DNA of 64,000 bases from Prinsepia uniflora (lineage: Eukaryota; Streptophyta; Magnoliopsida; Rosales; Rosaceae), in assembly GCA_032719365.1 (NCBI GenBank), contig CM064862.1, positions 1,562,501-1,626,500 of the forward strand. Direction: 5' to 3'. Below, in pieces: positions 37,196-48,669 of the stretch. The notes beneath the pieces are model-generated. The model saw only the letters and a list, made by a program, of their open reading frames with translations. It did not search any database and was not told where the DNA came from. The first letter of the stretch is position 1, and every line of letters begins with the position of its first letter. Position numbers and translations under genes: made by a program.

Positions 37196-40100
37196 TGACA
37201 GGACCCGTCCCCACTGGACGTCAAAAACCGTACCCGGTCCTGCTCCCGTCTGACAAGTCAACTGAAAGTCCGAAACTACCCTTCAGCACCTGCCAGACAA
37301 GGGATATTTGCGCATGTGCCCGCTCATACCTCCACCTCTCGAGTAGCCTCGATCAACGCGCCACGACCTGAAGGGTTAATAAAACAGAAAAGGTGTGAGT
37401 GGACAAAAATGACCTCTTATAAAAACATTTATCAAAATATATTCTTACCCTCCAGTTTTCACAAACTTGCATGCATATCATAAAACATGAGTAATAGTAT
37501 GAAATCATTCAAGTATGAACAGTGGACCGATAAAATCAAAACATATTTTCCCATGGTCCACAAAAACTCATGTTCACCAAATCAGTTTAATATCTCAAAA
37601 AGTTCATAGTTTCTTTAAATCATTTTAACTGCTAAACCACGGTTTCCTCAAAATCATTTTCCATAATTCACGGGACTTATTTCCATATCCTGTTGCTTAG
37701 AGTCACGTTTATCCCTGCAACGCGTGCAAATCAATAGGCTCAAGGACCGCTCAAAATCCGAGCATCCGCTGCTGTGAACACATCACCAGTCAGCAATCCG
37801 TCGCTGTGAAAACCTCACCAGCCGACGATCCGGATCTCGTGAACACATCACTTACCGATCCATATAATCCAGCACATCTGATCTGAGTCAAGCCTCCCCT
37901 GGGCTGCTCGACAAATATCGTGCTAAGTGACCTCTTCGGGGTAAACACTTCCATCCCGAAGGCGAGCGTTATCTCCAGGGTGCACTCCGGGGAAAAACAT
38001 ATTTTCTCCCGAAAGCCCTAATTATCCGCAACATATCATTATCACAAAAACCAGTGAAAACAGTTGCATTGAAAACCAAATCATTTACAATACAGGGTTT
38101 CAGCCCCAAGTCCCGATTTACTTTATGAATCCGAAAATCATCAATATCATCATGTAATCACATGGAAATACAAATCCAATCAAAATCACAATTCCATTGG
38201 GTCTCAAGCCCAAAATATCAATTTCACGTAAATCTGTGCAACCGTAAACCCGAGTTGCCACGATCACGTAAATCCATAAAATCAATCACTGACTCATAAT
38301 CCGAGTCCAAATATCATTTTCAATTTCTTGACTCATAACCCGAGTTAAAACATCATTTTCAATCCGGGCCTAGCCCAAAACATCATTTGCACGTTCCTCG
38401 TAAAACGTGCCCGAAAGACTGATTAAAATAATCACAAAATCACTAGAATACCAAAAATCATCAAATTCATCAAATTCACATGTAACTCGAAATCCGAGTC
38501 AAAATCATTATTTACTTGGGTTCTCACGCCCACAATATCATTTTTAACCAATTTCATGATTTCTCGAAAGTCGTGCCAGAATATAATAATATAATAATCA
38601 TAAAACCGAGAAATCACCGAATTGAAATACCAATCATGCCAAAGCATATCAAATCATATAATAAAGCATTTTAAATCATATATGCATGCATCACGGTTAG
38701 AAAACAAAGTCCACTCACACACACCGTTCAAAACGGTCCGTTTCCGAGCTGCACGTTTTTCCGTAAAATTTGGAAATCGCAACTCCTGCCCAAAATCATT
38801 ATAGAGGGTTACTAACATCTCAAAATACAACATATAATTTTCTCCAATTTTTTCGGGATTTAAATACGTATTTTTAACCTAAAACAAAACTTCGGATACG
38901 CGGAACATTATCGAAACAATATCCGATTTCATCGAAACCAACGTTAAAATGTCCGTTACACTGAGAGGATCAAAAGTCATGTTGACCTCACCTTGAGACT
39001 AGGCCGGACGCGCCTCACGCACCGCCGTGAGTGGCTGCGCGTGAAACCCACGCGCCAGCTACAGTGTCACCAGCCTAACCCGTTTGTCTGTAAAACGGGC
39101 CATTCAACCCGCGATCAGACCCGGTTCCAATCCTATCAATTCGACACTGAATTCATCAATTGAACATTCACACAACTTTGAATTAAGTTCAATTAAAGAT
39201 CTGTGGACTCAATTACAATCGAACTTACCTCAAACCTCACGATCACAGTTGATCATTCGAAGAACACCCCGAACACTATTCATCATCAGAAATCCCTCAA
39301 TTCACACGATTTCCTTAAATTGATTCATCAAGAAGCTTCAATAGACTCAGCTAAACATTTCCCCCAACTCAATTGAATCAATTCATGGCTCAAACGCCAC
39401 GACTCAATCTCGATTCTTCGAAGAACAGCCGTCACTGTGCAACCATGGAGTTCCGTCAATCTCAACCAGTTTCTTCCAATTGATGGACCCAGAAGCATCG
39501 TGGGATCATGAGAAGTCGTTTCCCCACAACAATTGAATCAATCGAAGCCTCAAACTCCACGACTCAAGCTCGAAGTTCCTCACTGTTACCAAACCCGTTC
39601 AGAGCCAATTGGGCATGAATTCATCTCGTTTTTTATTTGAAACAACTCGTCTCAACCTCAGGAAGCTATTTCCAAGCTCCAATTCGATCATCACAGCTCA
39701 ATTCTTCCAATTTGATTTTCCCTCCAAATTTTCTAAAACCCGAAATCCCAGTCCTCAGCTCTCAGTCAATCCCTCGTGTTTCCCAGTTCAATTCACTCTC
39801 AATTGCTCACACTTTGGTTCAGAAATGGAAGAGAATTGGAGGTTGGGAGAAAACTGATTTGTGGGTTGTACACGGTTGAAGAAAATATGGGAGATTAATG
39901 GAAATTAGGATAAATTAATTAATTAAAAATTAATTAAACATCATCATGAGGTCTCCCTAAAAACATGGATCAGTGTTTTGGGCCTGAAATTAGGGGATGA
40001 GTGACACTTGTCACTCATCCAAGTGTGTTCAGTCACCGGGTACTGTTCATATTAAAATATTATTTTAATCCCGGTTCGTTCGGTTAATCGAGCCCGATTC

Positions 40101-40530
40101 CGTGACCATAACTTCGTCGTCGAATCTTCGATTTCGGCATGCCGCCTGTCGTTGGATTCGTATCGACGAGACCTACGTAACGGTCCTTCGCCCACGTCCA
40201 TCGGACCTCCCGATCAAAAAGTCAACATTTGGCCCCTAACATGCCAAATTACCAAAATACCCCTCAACTTCCGAACATCATAACTTTCTCTACAAAAGTT
40301 GGAATCGAACGTGCCACCTGTCTATGAACTCGTGACGTCCCGAACTACGTCACAGTCATCGGTCAAAATCTGTTTGACCGCCCGAACTAAAAGTCAACAT
40401 TTTGCCCACGCTAGGGGCAAAACGGTCATTTTGCACGTTTCGTCCGATTTCACTCAACTAATCCCCGATTAGTCATTCTAGACCATAATTAATTAATATT
40501 CAATCCCGATATTCGGGACGGGTCATTACA
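37196..40530 (-). mobile_element. Gypsy solo LTR (level 3), 3335 bp, minus orientation, TSD gctta
   Basis: On the minus strand it starts TGTAATGACCCGTCCCG at 40530 and ends gggtcctgtca at 37196. Exact gctta duplication at 37191-37195 and 40531-40535, and the uninterrupted sequence is seen in the sister LTR at 44721-44735. Includes short repeats around 37760-37860 (gctgtgaa-acatcacca). No genes. Confidence 0.96.
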
Positions 40531-41393
40531 GCTTAGGACAGGACGAAGAGGATGGTGATGAGAGGAGTTGATTTGGTGCAGGCACAGCGGAGAACCGGTC
40601 ACGCCGGTTCGAGTTGCAGGGACTGTTTCGAACCGAGTCGACCAGAGGTTGCTGGTGACACTGTAGCTGGCGCGTGAGGGCCACGCACAGCCACTTTGGG
40701 CGGTGCGTGGGGGCGCGTTCGGGGGCGGTTGGGGAATTAGTCAACATGGTTTTTGGTCTAGGTGTTGTGACGAGTCCATTGGAATTGGTTTCGGATTGTT
40801 CGGACGTCGAATAGAAGTAGTTCCGCGAGGGTGAAGGTTTAGGGTTCCGATTCGTTAAGTTTAGGACCAGGGGATTTTTGGGGTAAATTAGGTGGACTTT
40901 CATAGACGTGTTAGTAACGTACTTTGGCGGTTGTTGACAGGATTGGGACTTCCCGAGGAAGCTGAGGATCGCACGGGACGCGATTGACGCACACGCAAGT
41001 TGTGAGTGGACTGTTTGTTTTCTAACTAAGCATGCATAACTGTTTTATTTATTTACTTATGTTTTAAACATGTTTTTGTGCTTTCACTATATGCTTTCAT
41101 GAATTATGTTTCTATGCCCTGCTCTACGTAATTATGCTTTATATAACTGATCAGATTTGCACGTACTTCGAGAATACTGGTTTTTGTGATGCCTTTGCGT
41201 ATGGTTTCGGATGAATGAATATGCTTATACGCATTCTGTTAATTGAGATTTGTGGGATGATTTGAGGTTGGATTTGAAATTCGGGAGGAATTCCCTTTTT
41301 AAGTAAATGTGATTTTGGGTTTTTGGAATCTTTCCGGTTGGGTTTTGGTTTTCGGATTTTAATGATTTTCTTATTTATGTGAAAAATGGTTTT

Positions 41394-41637
41394 GAGTTTA
41401 AAGACTCGGAAAAACCTACTGGATCTGATTTTGAGTTTAAAGACTCGGATTGATATACGGGGGGAGGGCCCTGGATTGATGTTTTTAGTTTAAAGACTCG
41501 GTATGGATTTGAGTTTAAAGACTCGGTGATATTGATACCCCACGAGGCCTGTGATTGTGTTTTGAGTTTAAAGACTCGTTGATATCCCGGGAAGACCTGG
41601 CTATTGAGCATTGTGTTTTGAGTTTAAAGACTCGGGC
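41394..41637. repeat. Array of near-palindromic GAGTTTAAAGACTC motifs
   Basis: About six copies, spaced 20-60 bp. The equivalent array in the 3' LTR is at 45573-45830. Confidence 0.9.
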
Positions 41638-42224
41638 GCATTTGAGATCCAGTAAATGTGTATGATTGATGTTTTTCACTGGTTTTCGAATATTTTAGGT
41701 TGTGACCCGAATAACTTGGTTTTATGGCTTTAAGGCCAAGTGCCGGACTTTGGTTTTGATTTCTGGTGATTTCTGCATGTTGTTTCATTTCGTACTACTG
41801 TTATTCTAAATTACTTGGTTATGCGTGCATGTTTTCAAACGGAGGGTGTAACCCTGGTTTATTTTTCATAAAGGGTTTTATAACTCCTTATTTTTGGTCC
41901 ACTCACATTTTTAATGTTTTTAACACCCTCCAGGTCGTGGAGCTAGCGCGGGGTTTCGGCGTCGAGGCAGCGTCTGAGGCATAAAAATCACGAGAGCGAT
42001 CCCGGAGTGTTTTAAAATTTTCCGTAGTGCGTTTACTTTGTGTATCGGTTTTCCTTCTTTTTTATTTAGTACTATGCTCTGTAAATTTTAACTTCGGGAT
42101 GTTTTAAAGTTCTCCTGCGTCTGACGGTGTATTTTAGTGGTTGCTTTGGTGTTGTGTCGGGGTGTCAGACGGGAGCAGGATTTACCTCGATTTTCGGGGT
42201 GAAACTGGGGTGGGTTCTGACAAT

Positions 42225-42236
42225 TGGTATCAGAGC
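42225..42236 (+). promoter_or_regulatory. Primer-binding site, tRNA-Met type
   Basis: TGGTATCAGAGC two bases after the LTR end. Confidence 0.95.
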
Positions 42237-42319
42237 ATAGGTTTGTCGATTTTGTCGGTCTGTGAGGTTGTATTTAGGTTGTATGACTGTTTCTATGCCT
42301 CTTTCAGCGTGCGGTTAAC

Positions 42320-43270
42320 GATGCCTCCGAGACGTATACCCTCTCCACGACCTGAAGACGAAGCAGCAAGAGGGCAGATCCTGAGGAAGCCCAGAGGTGG
42401 ATCACGAAACTTGAACGGATCTTTGCAGTAATGCATTGCCCACCGGAGGAGCGAGTGTTACTGGCTACGTTCTTACTGGATGGTGCGGCGTACGAGTGGT
42501 GGTATACCCTCGAGTTGTCTGGTTGGGACGCCCATACTGTGACCTGGGAGACGTTTCAGGAGAGGTTCTTAGATCAGTATTACCCTCGTTCTTTCCGAGG
42601 TGCCAAGGAGGCAGAGTTTCTGCAGCTCCAACAGGGGAATCTGAGTGTGGCTGAGTACGAACAGAAGTTTCAGATGTTGTCTCAGTTTGCTCCTGCGTTT
42701 GTGGCTACTGAAGCCGAGAAGTGTCGTAGGTTTGAGTTGGGCCTACGAGGTGAGATTCGAGCCATAGTGACGGCTGGATCGTTTACTACCCTCCGAGAGT
42801 TGTCGGACGCTGCGGTGAGGGTTGATGCTAGTTTTCTGGTGCGACGCCGGCAGTCATCTTTTTCTGGAGCTTCGAGTCAGAGGACACCGAAGAAAGGTAA
42901 CTTTAGTGGAGCATCGTCATCGGGCGATGATCGTTTTGGTAGACCCGATAGTTTCCAGAGTTCAGGATTCCGTGGTTACCAAGCACAGCCGACTCCACAA
43001 GCGAGTGCGACATCTGTTGCGTCCACGGGGAGACCGAGTGGAGGACCCATTTGGGATGTTTCTAGTGTCATCTGTTTCTACTGTGGGGAGCGAGGCCACT
43101 ACAGGAGAGAGTGCATGTCCTTACTACTATGGGGAGGTACAGGCCGAGGAGCGGCGGAGCAGAGTACATCGTCAGGGACAGCGGGCACTTAAGGAGGTGG
43201 TGGTGCCACTAGTAGTTCGAGGGGACGTGGTAGATCATCAGGATCTCAGGCCCGAGTGTTTTCGATGATT
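42320..43270 (+). pseudogene. Gypsy gag with CCHC zinc knuckle, frameshifted
   Basis: The first frame starts MPPRRIPSPRPEDEAARGQ at 42321. From about 42376 the gag continues in another frame (DPEEAQRWITKLERIFAV), which runs through to 43192 as a Retrotrans_gag domain: LLATFLLDGAAYEWWYTLEL, RFLDQYYPRSFRGAKEAEFL, LSQFAPAFVATEAEKCRRFE. A Ser/Gly-rich tail follows, then the zinc knuckle CFYCGERGHYRREC. A shift near residue 20 and the stop at 43192 break the polyprotein. Confidence 0.9.
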
Positions 43271-43759
43271 CAGCAGGAGGCTCAGTCGGCACCAGGTGCA
43301 AGGACAGGTATTTTTACTATCTTTGGTCGTGTTGTACCTATTTTGTTGTTGGATTCCGGGGTAGAGCCTAGGATGTTCTCTAAGTTACTGGAGTGTTACG
43401 GTGAGTTTCGTTGATGGAGGACAGAAGAATAAGAAAGGAGTGACTATAACTAATCGATATGAGGTTATTGAAGGAGAGAACCCACAATCTAGAGTTTGCC
43501 TTTAGGACTTTGTAGATTTATTCCGACAAGTGGTCGAAGTAGCAGCCGAGGGAGTGAGCTAACAGATAGGTTTTCCTGTTGGCTTAGATTGTTCTGGGTT
43601 AGGACTTGAGTGGGTTCTGGGAAGTGAGGTGGTAGTACGGGAGGATGTACTCTATGAATTCTGTTGGGTGTTCTATATGAGGTATTTTAAAATACCTTTG
43701 TTTTCTGTTCATAGAGTTTCCCTTGCGTACACCATGAAGTGTAACTGGTAATTGGGGAC
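43271..43759 (+). pseudogene. Gypsy protease remnant; the rest of pol is deleted
   Basis: ARTGIFTIFGRVVPILLLDS followed by Gly at 43300-43362 is the retropepsin start with the DSG triad. It degrades after 43410. No RT, RNase H or integrase follows; the sequence passes directly into the internal 3' tail at 43760. Confidence 0.7.
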
Positions 43760-43894
43760 GGAGTGAAATACCCAAGGTGGAGATGATAGACAGGAAACCC
43801 AGAAGAAGTTGTGGTTGACCTAGTGTTGATTACCGGGTAGGAGACCCCTAGTGTTGGGAACGAGCTGTGGAATTTCGGGGACAAAATTGTAGAT

Positions 43895-46404
43895 TGTAAC
43901 GACCCGTCCCGGGAATTAGGGCTAAGACAGTGATTAGTAAAAGATTAGTGAGCTTAATCGGGGGTTAGTTGGTCCCGATAAGGTCGTTAGCCTAGAATGA
44001 CGATTTTGCCCCTAGTTTGGGGTGATCGTGAGTGTTGGTGTGTCTTGGTGAGGGGGTGAGTGACCAGAGACTGTGGGAGAGTTAGGGAGAAGGTTAGGAG
44101 GTGTGGTGGTGGTGTGTGTGTAAGTTGTGAGCCACGGGAAAATCAGAGGAAACAAAGAAGAGGTGAGGAGTTTTGGGTGGTGGTGCTGCCGTGTTCGATC
44201 AATCGACGCTGCTGGTGGTGTTCAGAGACAGGAGTGGAGCCTTAGGAACCCAGTGGACACGGCTGAGCTCACGGTGGAGAGCAGGACGCAGGTAATTTCT
44301 TTACTTTCCTCTATGTGCTCTGTTTTTTCGTCTAGGTTCAGATGCCAAGTCGTGGCTTTTGGGGTTGAATCGAGGAGTCTAGTGAGGTCTGGGGGACTCA
44401 GTAGGGTCCTAGGTAGCTGCTGGTTGTGCAGCCGTGATGGAGGAGTACATGGCGGAGGCTAGAACGACGGAGAGTACCCTGTGTGCTCTGTTTTATTCGT
44501 TTTGCTTTAACGTTGAGTCGTGGGTTTTGAGTACGAATCGACGGTTTTGTTGAGTTGGGTGAGGTTCAGGAAGGTCCTAGGAACCATCTACGGTGGTTGC
44601 CGTGAAGGGAGAAGACCTGGTTGGCCGGGAGGAAGAACAGGGGACTGGTTCTAGTTTTGTTCGAGTTTGAGTCGAGGACTTAGAGGCTGAGTCGAGGTGT
44701 TTGGGTAAGGGGAATGGATAGCTTAGGACAGGACGAAGAGGATGGTGATGAGAGGAGTTGATTTGGTGGAGAACCGGTCACGCCAGTTCGAGTTGCAGGG
44801 ACTGTTTCGAACCGGGTCGACCAGAGGTTGCTGGTGACACTGTAGCTGGCGCGTGAGGGCCACGCGCAGCCACTTTGGGCTGCGCGTGGGGGCGCGTGCG
44901 GCGGCGGTTGGGGAATTGGTCAACATGTTTTTTGGTCTAGGTGTTGTGACGAGTCCATTGGAATTGGTTTCGGATTGTTCGGACGTCGAATAGAAGTAGT
45001 TCCGCGAGGGTGAAGGTTTAGGGTTCCGGTTCGTTACGTTTAGGACCCGGGGATTTTTGGGGGAAATTAGGTGGACTTTCATAGACGTGTTAGTAACGTA
45101 CTTTGGCGGTTGTTGACAGGATTGGGACTTCCCGAGGAAGCTGAGGATCGCACGGGACGCGATTGACGCACACGCAAGTTGTGAGTGGACTGTTTGTTTT
45201 CTAACTAAGCATGCATACCTGTTTTATTTATTTACTTATGTTTTAAACATGTTTTTGTGCTTTCACTATATGCTTTCATGAATTATGTTTCTATGCCCTG
45301 CTCTATGTAATTATGCTTTATATAACTGATCGGATTTGCACGTACTTCGAGAATACTGGTTTTTGTGATGCCTTTGCGTATGGTTTTGGATGAATGAATA
45401 TGCTTATACGCATTCTGTTAATTGAGATTTTTGGGATGCATGATTTGAGGTTGGATTTGAAATTCGGGAGGAATTCCCTTTTTAAGTAAATGTGATTTTG
45501 GGTTTTTGGAAGCTTTCCGGTTGGGTTTTGGTTTTCGGATTTTGATGATTTTCTTATTTATGTGAAAAATGGTTTTGAGTTTAAAGACTCGAAAAAACCT
45601 ACTGGATCTGGTTTTGAGTTTAAAGACTCGGATTAATATACGGGGGGAGGGCCCTGGATTGATGTTTTTAGTTTAAAGACTCGGTATGGATTTGAGTTTA
45701 AAGACTCAGTGATATTGATACCCCCCGAGGCCTGTGATTGTGTTTTGAGTTTAAAGACTCGTTGATATCCCGGGAAGGCCTGGCTATTGAGCATTGTGTT
45801 TTGAGTTTAAAGACTCGGGCGCATTTGAGATCCAGTAAATGTGTATGATTGATGTTTTTCACTGGTTTTCGAATATTTTGGGCTATGACCCGAATAACTT
45901 GGTTTTATGGCTTTAAGGCCAAGTGCCAGACTTTGGTTTTGATTTCTGGTGATTTCTGCATGTTGTTTCATTTCGTACTACTGTTATTCTAAATTACTTG
46001 GTTATGCGTGCATGTTTTCAAACGGAGGGTGTAACCCTGGTTTATTTTTCATAAAGGGTTTTATAACTCCTTATTTTTGGTCCACTCACATTTTTAATGT
46101 TTTTAATACCCTCCAGGTCGTGGAGCTAGCGCAGGGTTTCGGCGTCGAGGCAGCCTCTGAGGGATAAAAATCACGAGAGCGATCCCGGAGTGTTTTAAAA
46201 TTTTCCGTAGTGCGTGTACTCTGTGTATCGGTTTTCCTTCTTTGTATTTAGTACTATGCTCTGTAAATTTTAACTTCGGGATGTTTTAAAGTTCTCCTGC
46301 GTCTGACGGTGTATTTTAGGGGTTGCTTTGGTGTTGTGTCGGGATGTCAGACGGGAGCAGAATTTACCTCGATTTTCGGGGTGAAACCGGGGTGGGTCCT
46401 GACA
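43895..46404 (+). repeat. 3' LTR of the level-2 Gypsy element (2510 bp)
   Basis: TGTAACGACCCGTCCCGGG to gggtcctgaca. Highly similar to 35791-37195 plus 40536-42222 apart from a deletion of about 574 bp at 44020. The frames here (for example 44127-44462) duplicate frames in the middle LTR and are not genes. Confidence 0.93.
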
Positions 46405-46979
46405 TGATCCCTAGGGGCTGTGTGCCCTGAGTAGGCGTCGAACTTGTTTTCGAGGCAGAGGAAGGGGTTGTGGATACATGATTACTTGTAGAGTGATGTT
46501 ATGTTGCCCAGATATGTTTTCACTATAGATATACGTATATGTATAGAAATGTTCCATGTTTTTATATGTGATCGTATTTTCCTGTTTTCTACTGCATGCA
46601 TGTATGTTTATATAAATGAAGGGTCAAATTATATATATGTTCAAATGGATTTATAACTGCTTTATTTTTTGTCCACTCACACCTTGAATGTTTTCTTGAC
46701 CCTTCAGGAGAGGAAACCGATGAGGATATCGACTCCGGGGCCTAGGCATAAATACCACTGTTGCATTTACACCACCCTAAGGGGTAGGTTTTATCTTTAT
46801 TTTGTATTAGTACGAACATAATGCTCATTTCCCTTGTCTGACATGTTGTATTATGAAACACACCGGTGTGTATCTAGAACCCCCAGTAGGGATATTTGTG
46901 TAATAAAACCCTTGGAAGGGTATTTGTGGTATTTTTGGTTTACTTGTCAGATGGGAGCAGGCTTCCCCAATGGTCCCCA

Positions 46980-46994
46980 GGGGGGGGGGGGGGG
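46980..46994. repeat. Poly-G run (15)
   Basis: Homopolymer near the end of the level-1 LTR; its length may be affected by sequencing error. Confidence 0.9.
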
Positions 46995-47019
46995 AAACGA
47001 GGCGAGTCCTGTCATGTAT

Positions 47020-47620
47020 AAAGTTTAACCGTCACACATACTCTACATTATCCAATATGAGTTATTCACGTGTTAGACTTCAAAATTCATCACACGTGAG
47101 AGAGCTTGCGAGCTCCATGTCAAACAATATGAATTATCCATGTGTTAGGTCTGAAGATTCGCTACAAGTGAGGAGGCGTGTGAGAATGTGAAAGTACAAA
47201 TATCCTACATTGAAAAGTTGTATAACTTTACAAAAGCTTATAAGAAGTTGCGCCCCCCCCCCCCCCCCCCCCCCCCCTCTCCCCAAAAAAAAATTGACAA
47301 TTGGTTTTGGGTTGGAATCTCAACTTTCTTCATGGTATCAGAACGTCTTATCTCATGTTTAAGGTTTAATTGCCACACACACTCCACGTCACCCAATACG
47401 AGTTGTTTACGTGTTAGACTTGAAAATTCTTCACATGTGAGGGGTTAGAGCCCCACGTCACCCAATACGAGTTGTGCATGTGTTAGGCTTGAAGTTTCGC
47501 CACATGTGAGGAGACGTGTAAGAATGTGAAGGTACAAATATCTCACATTAAAATGTTGCACAACCTTGTAAGGATTTATAAGGATCCAGTTGAGCCTCTC
47601 CCCCTTTCATCTTCCTTCAT
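47020..47620. repeat. Unclassified interspersed repeat, internally repeated
   Basis: About three diverged copies of a unit with gtttaaccgtcacacatac, acgtgttagacttgaaaatt and cacatgtgagg, separated by tcaactttcttcatggtatcagaac. A (C)25 run lies at 47253-47277. A related copy is reversed at 56740-56960, next to the gene C promoter. No coding content. Confidence 0.65.
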
Positions 47621-47639
47621 TTCCTCCCAATATATACAA

Positions 47640-48200
47640 AATTGAAGGGATGTTGTTATTATCACTTTAGACAATAGTTATTTCATACAAAATACCGTTG
47701 TCTATAACATTTTTTAGATCATGATCATGTATTAAATGTGGTTGTGTAATTATACTTTAGGCAACACTATTTATCAAAAATCGTTGCGTAATAATACTTT
47801 AGACAATGGTATTATTTCAAAACAATTGCATAATAATACTTTAGACAACGGTGTTAATTAAAAATCGTTCCGTATTAATACTTTAGATAATTGCACAAGT
47901 TAAAATCGTTGTTTAATCTCATTTAGGCAATGGCATTTTAGTATAAACGGTTGTGTAGAAGTACTTTAGACAACTGATTTAAAATACTGTTGTGCAAAAG
48001 TACTTTAAACAACGGTATTCAAGTATAAAATGGTATTCAAGTATAAACCGTTGTTAAAGGTGTTTTAGACAACGGTATTTAAGTTAAACTGTTGTAAAAA
48101 GGGGTTTTAGACCACGGAATTTACTTCAATCTGGTAAAAAAGGGCGAATAGATAGCGGTATAAAAAACCGTTGAGAAAAGGAACTTTAGGCAAGAAGGAG
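47640..48200. repeat. Array of about 45-bp repeats with direct and inverted ACAACGGT motifs
   Basis: 'tactttagacaacggtatt'-type units alternate with 'aaaccgttgt'-type units at least ten times. This resembles subterminal repeats of CACTA transposons, but no TIR was found. Confidence 0.7.
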
Positions 48201-48373
48201 CAATACCACGGTAGAGGTTAGAAATAGACAAAAGATTTTCCTGAAATTTGTTGTAGCGGAATATGGTTTATTATTAAAATTTTTATTTTAATATTATTTA
48301 TGTAATAAATCAAATTCAAGGCTGTTTAATTAGTTGATTTGTAAGTTGATGACTAGAATGCATGGATTTTATT

Positions 48374-48640
48374 ATATTTAATCTTACAATTCACGGACGA
48401 AAAGTGTGACTAGAATGCCGGGTGTCAAGAAAAGTGTGCGAGGTGTTTCAGCTTTTAGTATATTTAATCTTACAATTCACGGACGAAAAGTATGAAAGGC
48501 AACGGCATATATACACGTACGTACCTAGTAGAAGCAACCTTGACGATTACTTAACCGTCGCAGATACCCAATAGCAGCAATCTTGAGGTTTACTTAACCG
48601 TCGCAGATTGCTTTTGTGATTCTTTTTAACCCTCGCAGTA
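48374..48640. repeat. Short duplications, CACTA-like 'acttaaccgtcgcagat' repeats
   Basis: tatatttaatcttacaattc plus the next 13 bases occurs at 48374 and 48458 (84 bp apart). acttaaccgtcgcagat occurs at about 48551 and 48592, with a weaker copy near 48628. Confidence 0.65.
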
Positions 48641-48669
48641 CTGGAGATCTCTGGAAGTCTTTAATTAGC

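Larger units (their letters stand above)
35791..42222 (+). repeat. Middle LTR of the level-2 Gypsy element (3092 bp without its insertion)
   Basis: Starts TGTAACGACCCGTCCCGG, ends gtgggttctgaca. Interrupted at 37195 by a solo LTR. Compared with the 3' LTR it keeps about 574 bp (35917-36490) that the latter has lost. Motif array at 41394-41637; (GA)n at about 36331-36353. Confidence 0.92.
35595..46404 (+). mobile_element. Gypsy retrotransposon with three LTR copies (level 2), TSD tgatc
   Basis: Flanked by tgatc at 35590-35594 and 46405-46409. Order: an LTR stub 35595-35640 (starts ggtaacgacccg), internal 3' tail 35641-35790, full LTR 35791-42222 (itself interrupted), primer site, gag, deletion, the same internal tail 43760-43894, and LTR 43895-46404. 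The two tails are nearly identical (gaaatacccaaggtgg, gtggttgacctagtgttgat, tggaatttcggggacaaaat). The arrangement is LTR-internal-LTR-internal-LTR with the first unit deleted. Confidence 0.88.
33552..47014 (+). mobile_element. Gypsy solo LTR (level 1 of a nest), split by a 10.8-kb insertion; TSD tgtat
   Basis: Left part 33552-35594 starts TGTAACGACCCAG; right part 46410-47014 ends cgagtcctgtca. The pair is flanked by tgtat at 33547-33551 and 47015-47019. The two parts sum to about 2.65 kb, an LTR of the same family without internal region. The insertion between them is the level-2 Gypsy element. The frames 34090-35551 lie inside this LTR and are not genes. Confidence 0.88.

Noticed and set aside
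47253..47277. CRISPR-like or regulatory meaning of the C25 and G15 runs
   Set aside because: Simple homopolymers in repeats; no spacer-repeat structure.
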